This document shows, in pieces, positions 5,919-10,545 of a DNA stretch of 10,545 nt. This DNA comes from Crocinitomicaceae bacterium (GTDB taxonomy: Bacteria > Bacteroidota > Bacteroidia > Flavobacteriales_D > Crocinitomicaceae), in assembly GCA_030830385.1 (NCBI GenBank), contig JAURNA010000036.1:1-10545 (forward strand). The letters run 5' to 3'. Every line of letters starts with the position of its first letter. The first letter of the stretch is position 1. The notes beneath the pieces are model-generated. The model was not told where the DNA came from and searched no databases. It saw only the letters and a program-made list of their open reading frames with translations. The translations under genes were made by a program, and so were the position numbers.

Positions 5919-6797
5919 TTAATTGTTTTTTAGTTCCATGGCCCGTAATGTATTGATCATCAATGACGCGATCGTCATGGGTCCAACTCCACCGGGCACA
6001 GGTGAAATATACGAACATTTCTCGGCTACTTCGTCAAATTTGACATCACCTTTTAATGCCCATCCCTTTTTCTTCGTTGCGTCTTCAACACGAGTGGTTC
6101 CAACGTCAATAACTACTGCACCTTCCTTCACCATATCGGCAGTCACAAACTCCGGACGACCCATTGCCGCAACAATGATATCTGCTTTGGAAACCACTTC
6201 TTTCAGATTTTTTGTTCGGCTGTGCGTCAGCGTTACCGTGCAGTTTCCGGGGTTCTTATTTCTGCCCAACATGATACTGAGCGGAGTTCCTACAATGTTA
6301 CTCCGACCGATGATAACGCATTCTTTTCCTTCGGTTTCGATTTCATATCGACGCAATAACTCAATAATTCCTGCGGGCGTTGCCGGAAGAAACCCGGGGA
6401 GGTCCAGAACCATGTTTCCAAGGTTCATGGGATGGAATCCGTCTACGTCTTTTCTTGGATCGATGGCCTGGGTTACTTTCAATTCATCGATATGTGCCGG
6501 CAGCGGCAACTGAACGATAAATCCGTCAATGCTGTTATCGTTGTTTAAGGCGTCTATTTTATCGAGTAACACTTGCTCGGAAATGGTTTCATCGTATCGA
6601 ATCAGCGTACTTTCGAAACCAATTTCATCACAGGCTTTCACCTTTGCCCCGACATAGGTCATCGAACCTCCGTCGCTTCCAACCAAAATAGCAGCCAGAT
6701 GCGGAATTTTCTTTCCGTTTCGTTTTCGTGTGTCAACTGCCTCTTTCAATTCGTTTTTAATGGCTTTTGCTGTAGCTTTACCATCCAATATTTGCAT
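5919..6797 (-). CDS. folD: Bifunctional methylenetetrahydrofolate dehydrogenase / methenyltetrahydrofolate cyclohydrolase FolD
   Basis: This cytosolic enzyme interconverts 5,10-methylene-, 5,10-methenyl- and 10-formyl-tetrahydrofolate with NADP(H), supplying one-carbon units for purines and formyl-methionine. At 292 residues it is of normal length. The catalytic Tyr48-xxx-Lys52 pair is present (SMTYVGAKVKAC), as are VQLPLP (95-100, the substrate-binding Gln96), KDVDGFHP with Asp119, and PATPAG. The NADP-binding GRSNIVGTPLS (164-174) and the closing PVPGGVGPMT (266-275) are also there. All key residues are intact, so it should be active. The ATG at 6797 is preceded by an exact -7 motif, TATCTTTG, 14 bases upstream. 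That leaves a leader of only a few bases and no room for a longer N-terminus. It is divergent from the beta-barrel gene at 6900 and followed closely by the Pmp3-like lipoprotein gene. Confidence 0.97.
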   Translation of the reverse strand: MQILDGKATAKAIKNELKEAVDTRKRNGKKIPHLAAILVGSDGGSMTYVGAKVKACDEIGFESTLIRYDETISEQVLLDKIDALNNDNSIDGFIVQLPLPAHIDELKVTQAIDPRKDVDGFHPMNLGNMVLDLPGFLPATPAGIIELLRRYEIETEGKECVIIGRSNIVGTPLSIMLGRNKNPGNCTVTLTHSRTKNLKEVVSKADIIVAAMGRPEFVTADMVKEGAVVIDVGTTRVEDATKKKGWALKGDVKFDEVAEKCSYISPVPGGVGPMTIASLMINTLRAMELKNN

Positions 6798-6811
6798 GCC
6801 GTATTTTTTTT

Positions 6812-6819
6812 CAAAGATA
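6812..6819 (-). promoter_or_regulatory. -7 promoter motif TATCTTTG of folD
   Basis: On the minus strand this is an exact TAnnTTTG, 14 bases before the folD ATG. A start about 6-7 bases downstream of the motif would leave a 5' leader of roughly 8 bases. There is no obvious TTG at -33. Confidence 0.6.
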
Positions 6820-6877
6820 AGTGGGATGCGTGCTGCTGCCTGAATTACTTTTCAAATGTTACCAACAGCGGTTTTCG

Positions 6878-6885
6878 TATTTTTG
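6878..6885 (+). promoter_or_regulatory. -7 promoter motif TATTTTTG of the outer-membrane protein gene
   Basis: An exact TAnnTTTG lies 14 bases before the ATG at 6900, the same spacing as the folD promoter facing the other way. The two motifs are 58 bases apart in the 102-base divergent intergenic region, so a single regulator could in principle affect both. Confidence 0.6.
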
Positions 6886-6899
6886 GAAAAAACAGCGAA

Positions 6900-7457
6900 A
6901 TGAAACGTACATTTTTCATCTTATTTCTCTTGGTAAGTATAATGACCAACGCGCAAGGACCCGACGGAACCGAACTTGGAGTTGACGCCTACTTCGGTGC
7001 TTCTACCAATGGTGGAAACTTGTCGTTAGGACTCAAGTATGGGTTTAATTTCGGAGAAAATTACATCATCGGACCTTCATTTCGCTACCAGCGCACGTGG
7101 AATAACAATGTGCTGACTGGAAATAAGAGTGGATTCAACGTATTCGGTGGAGGTGTATTCGGACACGTACGATTGTACAACCTTTTGTTTTTGGGGGCTG
7201 AATTTGAAACGATGCGCACCCCACTGTCACAAGGTGGTCTCGTGAGCATAACGAATTCTTCGTGGATTCCGACGCTGTTCCTTGGAGGGGGATATTCTCA
7301 GGAGTTTAACGAGAAAATTCGGATTAACGCCGGAGTCATGTACGATGTGGTGAATCATGTACAAAGTCCGTTCCAGCAAGGTTATTTCTTACGAAAGGCG
7401 AATGGCGCGCTGATTCCAATGATTTATCGAATCGCTTTCTTTTTCCCATTGACATAA
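6900..7457 (+). CDS. Small outer-membrane beta-barrel-like protein
   Basis: The 185-residue product starts with a signal peptide (MKRTFFILFLLVSIMTNAQG, cleavage expected after NA). The rest alternates polar and aromatic or hydrophobic residues in short strands rich in glycine, tyrosine and phenylalanine (LGVDAYFGAS, LSLGLKYGFNFG, GPSFRYQRTW, NVFGGGVFGHVRLY, LFLGAEFE, TLFLGGGYSQEF, RINAGVMYDVV). This is typical of eight-stranded outer-membrane barrels of the OmpA/OmpX-like type. I cannot name a specific family or ligand. The reading frame is open far upstream to 6573, but that part is antisense to folD. The signal peptide and the promoter motif 14 bases before the ATG at 6900 fix the start. 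It ends at a hairpin shared with the convergent FKBP operon. Confidence 0.85.
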   Translation: MKRTFFILFLLVSIMTNAQGPDGTELGVDAYFGASTNGGNLSLGLKYGFNFGENYIIGPSFRYQRTWNNNVLTGNKSGFNVFGGGVFGHVRLYNLLFLGAEFETMRTPLSQGGLVSITNSSWIPTLFLGGGYSQEFNEKIRINAGVMYDVVNHVQSPFQQGYFLRKANGALIPMIYRIAFFFPLT

Positions 7458-7462
7458 AAAAA

Positions 7463-7483
7463 CCCTGACACTAACGGTCAGGG
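7463..7483. terminator. Bidirectional terminator between convergent genes
   Basis: CCCTGAC (7463-7469) and GTCAGGG (7477-7483) form a perfect 7-bp G+C-rich stem with a 7-base loop. On the plus strand it is followed by CCTTTT, and on the minus strand by a run of seven T. It sits 5 bases after the stop of the barrel gene and 29 bases after the stop of the FKBP lipoprotein gene, so it can end both. The T run makes it stronger for the minus strand. Confidence 0.85.
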
Positions 7484-7512
7484 CCTTTTCGTATTCATTT
7501 TTCTCGTTCCAC

Positions 7513-8454
7513 CTAAAACATAGGTTGCTGAGGGGGAGGCGGTGGTGCCAACGTTCCCGCCGCACCGAAATCGTTGAACTCAATATAGAACGCAAGTGGT
7601 CCGGATTGGTATGCTTTCTCGGATGGAATGTAAATTCGGTAAATCCCTCCTTTATTCAACGATGGAAATGATTCTTTCCATCCCGGAATCAGCTGCCCGA
7701 GATTCATCTTCAAAGGCCGCCCCATCATGATGGAGCTTTCCAAAGTGTCTCCCAGGGCATTGGTTAGAACGTAATGCACATCAATGTCGCTTGTTACGTC
7801 TGGTTTTCCTCCACTACCCGGTTCGATGGTTTCGCAATAAATACCCGTCGATCCGATCTGACGAACTCCATTTTTCTTCTTCACTTCTTCCCACCATGCT
7901 GGTGCTGCGGCGATGTTTTTACGGATAAGTTCTTCCTGCTCCGCCTTCATTCGTTCATCGATTATCTTATTAAATTCATCAATGGCAGCAATTCTCTCAC
8001 TCGAATTCATATAGGTGGTGTCACTTCCGAGCAAACCATGCTCAAACCCTTTTTTCACCATTTCCAAATCAACGTCCTCGACGATGTCCATCTGGGTCAT
8101 CCCGAAGAAGAATTTTGAAGCCGTAACCCGACCTATACACGCCGATCCTTCGGCAACATAATTCGTATCCAGATCCTGGCCGTAAGGCCCAAGAAGATTC
8201 TGCAGGGTAATTTCGCAATCCGTTGGCTGCTCAAGCGAAAGATTTTCGTTGAACCCTTTCACAAGCTTATCCGTGTCAAGCATATCGAAACGCGGGTTTG
8301 AATTCAACAGACCCTTTGCATTTTCCACGCCAATGGCGTACGAATACTTTTCCTTTTCTGATGTAAAATCCAGGATTTCAGCCGAATCTTTTCCCGCTGT
8401 GTCTCCGCATGCTGCGAGGAATACGAACGGAAGTATGTAAAGAAGCTTTTTCAT
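7513..8454 (-). CDS. FKBP-type peptidyl-prolyl isomerase homologue, lipoprotein, with eroded catalytic domain
   Basis: The 313-residue protein has a lipoprotein signal (LAAC, lipidated Cys16), so it is anchored on a membrane, probably facing the periplasm. Two stretches look like FKBP_N dimerisation modules: YSYAIGVENAKGLL from about 37 and SKFFFGMTQMD from about 113, followed by a charged helix (ERMKAEQEELIRKN). The C-terminal FKBP domain (about 204-295) keeps VHY (Tyr228), LIPGW (Trp259), IYIP, AY (Tyr282) and Phe289. However, the FD pair of active FKBPs is Leu238-Glu239, and the loop between Tyr282 and Phe289 is 7 residues instead of about 17. Isomerase activity may be lost or altered, with the protein serving as a chaperone. 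It ends in a proline-rich tail (APPPPPPQQ). Its ATG overlaps the stop of the upstream fklB-like gene as TAATG, indicating translational coupling. Confidence 0.9.
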   Translation of the reverse strand: MKKLLYILPFVFLAACGDTAGKDSAEILDFTSEKEKYSYAIGVENAKGLLNSNPRFDMLDTDKLVKGFNENLSLEQPTDCEITLQNLLGPYGQDLDTNYVAEGSACIGRVTASKFFFGMTQMDIVEDVDLEMVKKGFEHGLLGSDTTYMNSSERIAAIDEFNKIIDERMKAEQEELIRKNIAAAPAWWEEVKKKNGVRQIGSTGIYCETIEPGSGGKPDVTSDIDVHYVLTNALGDTLESSIMMGRPLKMNLGQLIPGWKESFPSLNKGGIYRIYIPSEKAYQSGPLAFYIEFNDFGAAGTLAPPPPPQQPMF

Positions 8455-9053
8455 TAGGCGATTTCTAGTAATTCAACATCAAAAATAAGGGCCATGTACG
8501 GCTCAATTGGACCTCCGGGATGCGGACTTGCACCGTAAGCGAGGTGTTCCGGAATGTACAAACGGTACTTCGATCCGGCAGACATCAACTGAAGGGCCTC
8601 TGTCCATCCCCGAATGACCTGATTGACACCAAATGATGCAGGCTGACCGCGTTCCACAGAGCTGTCAAATACCGTTCCATCAATGAGCGTTCCGTGGTAG
8701 TGAACAGTTACCGTACTTGTCGATGACGGCTTATCTCCGGCTCCTTCAGCAATTACTTCGTACTGCAATCCGGAGTCCGTTGTTACCACATTGTCCTTCG
8801 CTCCGTTTTCTTCCAGGAACTTTTGACCTGCTTCTTTGTTTACTGCAAACTTAGCCTCTGAGGTATCACGGAGATAATTTTGAATCATTCCTTCTGCTTC
8901 ATCCGGAGCAAATTTTGGTTGATTCCCACCGAATACGTCTTGTATCGCCTCTCCAATTTTATCACCATTAAGGCCTTCTAGATTTTGCTGCATCAAGCTT
9001 CCTGCGAGACTCATTCCCACACAGTAGCTTACAGCATCTACATCATGTGTCAT
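8454..9053 (-). CDS. FKBP-type peptidyl-prolyl cis-trans isomerase, FklB-like
   Basis: The 199-residue protein catalyses cis-trans isomerisation of prolyl bonds and assists folding. Residues 5-85 form an FKBP_N dimerisation domain (VSYCVGMSLAGSL, then an acidic helical arm ending KFLEENGAK). Residues about 90-199 form a complete FKBP domain with all the pocket residues: Tyr119 (VHYHG), Phe129-Asp130 (VFDSS), Phe141, Val146-Ile147, Trp150, Tyr173 (LAYGA) and Phe191, closing FDVELLEIA. Length and layout closely match E. coli FklB. No signal peptide is seen, so it is probably cytoplasmic. An in-frame TTG at 9071 would add six residues, but that TTG lies inside the -7 motif TATCTTTG, so the ATG at 9053 is the start. 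It forms a two-gene operon with the degenerate FKBP lipoprotein. Confidence 0.95.
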   Translation of the reverse strand: MTHDVDAVSYCVGMSLAGSLMQQNLEGLNGDKIGEAIQDVFGGNQPKFAPDEAEGMIQNYLRDTSEAKFAVNKEAGQKFLEENGAKDNVVTTDSGLQYEVIAEGAGDKPSSTSTVTVHYHGTLIDGTVFDSSVERGQPASFGVNQVIRGWTEALQLMSAGSKYRLYIPEHLAYGASPHPGGPIEPYMALIFDVELLEIA

Positions 9054-9068
9054 CGAAAAAAATTTGAA

Positions 9069-9076
9069 CAAAGATA
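9069..9076 (-). promoter_or_regulatory. -7 promoter motif TATCTTTG of the FKBP operon; decides the start codon
   Basis: This is an exact TAnnTTTG on the minus strand, identical to the folD motif and 15 bases before the ATG at 9053. Transcription would begin near 9062, downstream of the in-frame TTG at 9071-9069, so that codon cannot be used from this promoter. Confidence 0.6.
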
Positions 9077-9314
9077 GCCTTTAATAATGTACGGGAGAGT
9101 TATGCATCAAGAATGTAGTGCATTTTCGATGTCGGTTCATCATTTGTGTTCTTCCATCAACCATCAGATGAAACCAGGAATTGGCAACGGTTTTCCAGTA
9201 CTGCCCCAATCATTAGCACGTATCGTTCATTGCCAGAAAGTCACAGAGCCTTTCTCTCGCCTCTTCTGGATAAAATATTATCCTCATCCCGAGGGGGCGA
9301 CACCACAAATCCCT
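9077..9314. other. Divergent intergenic region, about 240 bases, no gene seen
   Basis: The stretch between the FKBP operon promoter and the promoter at 9315 contains open frames on the plus strand, but none has a ribosome site or protein-like composition. The longest is simply an upstream extension of the gene at 9363. It contains a 16-bp palindrome (9268-9283, listed separately). No tRNA or other RNA signature is recognisable. Confidence 0.5.
9268..9283. promoter_or_regulatory. 16-bp palindrome GGATAAAATATTATCC, possible operator
   Basis: GGATAA and TTATCC are perfect inverted 6-mers around AATA. It ends 31 bases before the -7 motif at 9315. That is where an activator could bind, or a repressor could overlap the -35/-33 zone. 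The role is inferred from symmetry and position. Confidence 0.35.
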
Positions 9315-9322
9315 TACATTTG
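9315..9322 (+). promoter_or_regulatory. -7 promoter motif TACATTTG for the membrane-protein pair
   Basis: An exact TAnnTTTG, 40 bases before the ATG at 9363. It probably drives both the small membrane protein and the AI-2E family gene that follows. No TTG is seen at -33. Confidence 0.5.
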
Positions 9323-9362
9323 TTTTCGGATTTCCAAACACTTTTTAAAACAAATCTTCAAA

Positions 9363-9785
9363 ATGTCGGCGAAACGAGGGAAAGCGATCACAATTGGAAC
9401 CCTTATAGCATCCGTTGCAATCATTGTTCTGGCTGTCATTGCTTACAACAAATACATCGCACCGAGCATTCGAAACAACATCGATCAAGTGAAGACCATT
9501 CCCTTTCAGGAAGGAACCTTTTTCTTTGTGAAAAGCGACCATCAGGAAGGGATTTACAGTCTTGAATTGGAAATTAACGGAAGTGCCCCTGAAAATTTCG
9601 AACTGCTGATCGGCTCAGAAAAAAACCTGTTTGAGCAGCGTGCTTTGGTGAAGAACAACACTGAACTCGACTACGTGTTTGTGTCGGATTGGTATGCCGA
9701 TTCATGCTATCTGCAAATCCGTCCAACGAATAGCAGTCGATCGGATTCTCTCGAGGTACATTGCCGATTTATTTCCACGAATTAG
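9363..9785 (+). CDS. Small single-pass membrane protein of unknown function
   Basis: I do not recognise this 140-residue protein. After a basic MSAKRGK start there is one transmembrane helix (about residues 8-27, ITIGTLIASVAIIVLAVIAY). A soluble domain of about 110 residues follows, probably outside the cytoplasm by the positive-inside rule. It appears rich in beta strands: EGTFFFVKSD, GIYSLELEING, NFELLIGSE, TELDYVFVSDWYADSCYLQI, SLEVHCRFIS. It contains two cysteines near the end that could pair. The overall look is of a small beta-sandwich displayed in the periplasm. The frame continues upstream to 9087, but those residues are not protein-like and precede the promoter motif. The stop lies 44 bases before the AI-2E family gene, so the two are probably co-transcribed. 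Confidence 0.75.
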   Translation: MSAKRGKAITIGTLIASVAIIVLAVIAYNKYIAPSIRNNIDQVKTIPFQEGTFFFVKSDHQEGIYSLELEINGSAPENFELLIGSEKNLFEQRALVKNNTELDYVFVSDWYADSCYLQIRPTNSSRSDSLEVHCRFISTN

Positions 9786-9829
9786 GAACGATCTGAACTT
9801 CGCGCTGTTTTCTTGTTATTTTTAGTCTC

Positions 9830-10545
9830 ATGAAAATCAACAACGCAACTTCCTGGGCAATTTTGTTGTCGTTTGTGGTAGGCGTGCTCTACATGGGCCG
9901 ATCGATCATTTTGCCGTTTGTGATTGCCTTGCTCGTTTGGTTTGTTGTGAAGAAAGTGGGCGACCTTTTGGACAAGGTTCGGTTTGTGCATACATACATA
10001 CCGCGCTGGTTCAAAACGCTGATGGCTTCGGCTCTGATATTTTTCATTCTCAGCTTATCCGGGAAAATGCTGACGGCAAACCTAGAGGACCTGTCCGGTT
10101 CGTATGAAAACTATGCAAAGAACGTAGAAGATATTGCAGGAAAAATGAATTCCGCACTGGACATTGACGGCACGTTCAATGTAGACGTCCAGAAAGAGTT
10201 AAATACCGTATTGTCACCGGATTTCATTACACCGTTTTTAAACTCAATATTTCAGTCAATATCGGAGATTCTTGGCAGCCTGCTGATGATTTTCTTCTAC
10301 ACGCTTTTCCTCTTCATTGAAGAAGGGTTGTTCCAAAAGAAAATGCACCTGATCTTTAATAGCAAGGACCAATACAAAAATTTCATCAACACCATGAAGA
10401 AGATTGAGAAGATGCTTTCGCGCTACATAGCTTTGAAATCTCTGGTAAATCTCTCCTCGGCCTGTCTTGCCTTCGTTTTGATGTGGTTGGTGGGAATTGA
10501 TAGTCCGTTTTTCTGGGCAGCATTGATTTTCTTCTTTAGCTTCAT
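9830..10545 (+). CDS. AI-2E family (PerM-type) membrane protein, N-terminal 238 residues (continues past right edge)
   Basis: The frame starts with MKINNATSW and runs open to the window end. Members of this family (PF01594) are about 350-400 residues with seven or eight transmembrane helices. Some export autoinducer-2 (TqsA), others act as antiporters or have no known substrate, so the substrate here cannot be read from the sequence. Visible features in order are hydrophobic helices at about 8-23 and 25-42, an RWFKTLMASALIFFIL helix (65-80), and an amphipathic extracytoplasmic stretch with charged helices (85-140). Then comes a helix ILGSLLMIFFYTLFLFIEEG (about 146-165), a KK-rich cytoplasmic helix, and the start of the conserved core with YIALKSLVNL and GIDSPFFWAALIFFFSF, characteristic of the family. 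A weak TATTTTTA lies just before the ATG, but sharing the promoter at 9315 is more likely. Confidence 0.9.
   Translation, partial: MKINNATSWAILLSFVVGVLYMGRSIILPFVIALLVWFVVKKVGDLLDKVRFVHTYIPRWFKTLMASALIFFILSLSGKMLTANLEDLSGSYENYAKNVEDIAGKMNSALDIDGTFNVDVQKELNTVLSPDFITPFLNSIFQSISEILGSLLMIFFYTLFLFIEEGLFQKKMHLIFNSKDQYKNFINTMKKIEKMLSRYIALKSLVNLSSACLAFVLMWLVGIDSPFFWAALIFFFSF

Noticed and set aside
5923..6513. 196-codon plus-strand frame
   Set aside because: It is entirely antisense to folD, which has all its catalytic motifs intact.
6573..6899. N-terminal extension of the outer-membrane protein to 6573
   Set aside because: The additional residues are antisense to folD and would bury the signal peptide. 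The promoter motif at 6878-6885 lies inside the extension.
7774..8440. Plus-strand frames opposite the FKBP lipoprotein gene
   Set aside because: They are antisense shadows of a gene with a lipobox and FKBP motifs.
9102..9122. Short ATGCA/TGCAT inverted pair in the divergent region
   Set aside because: Arms of five bases in A+T-leaning DNA are expected by chance, and it has no notable position.
9087..9362. N-terminal extension of the small membrane protein to 9087
   Set aside because: The additional 92 residues are not protein-like, and the -7 motif at 9315-9322 lies within them.

Overview
The window looks like chromosomal DNA of a Bacteroidota bacterium, most likely a marine or freshwater member of Flavobacteriales. 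The evidence is a multidomain surface protein of the type IX secretion kind with glycine-rich, Ig-like and SprB-like modules, several lipoproteins, an A+T-leaning base composition, weak Shine-Dalgarno sequences, and several copies of the Bacteroidota -7 promoter motif TAnnTTTG placed 14-15 bases before start codons. No phage, transposase, rRNA, tRNA or CRISPR array is visible.

Region 1 (1-3329, minus strand) is the first 1,109 residues of a giant secreted adhesin-like protein whose C-terminus lies beyond the left edge. It has a signal peptide, a large N-terminal module ending in glycine-rich tracts, one Ig-like domain, and five copies of a 79-residue cysteine-containing repeat interrupted by one SprB-like domain. 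Two non-adjacent repeats share a nearly identical 138-base block.

Region 2 (3385-5200, minus strand) holds a YkgJ-type CxxCxxCC metal-binding protein, a decayed 40-codon remnant of a minimal nucleotidyltransferase, a gene for a DUF6933-like protein, and an attC-like hairpin between the remnant and the DUF6933-like gene. It resembles a small cassette-type accessory patch. About 400 bases upstream of the DUF6933-like gene contain no convincing gene.

Region 3 (5149-6797, minus strand) is folD followed 19 bases later by a lipoprotein whose C-terminus is a Pmp3/YqaE-like membrane domain, closed by a hairpin terminator. Divergent from folD, a 185-residue outer-membrane beta-barrel-like protein is read on the plus strand from 6900.

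Region 4 (7463-9076, minus strand) is a two-gene unit: a canonical FklB-type peptidyl-prolyl isomerase translationally coupled (TAATG) to a lipoprotein FKBP homologue that has lost part of its catalytic loop. A bidirectional terminator at 7463-7483 separates it from the convergent beta-barrel gene.

Region 5 (9315-10545, plus strand) is a small single-pass membrane protein of unknown function followed by the start of an AI-2E family (PerM-type) membrane protein that continues past the right edge. Overall this is ordinary housekeeping and envelope genes around one variable patch (about 3.97-5.15 kb) and one repeat-built adhesin, and these two are the parts most worth a second look.
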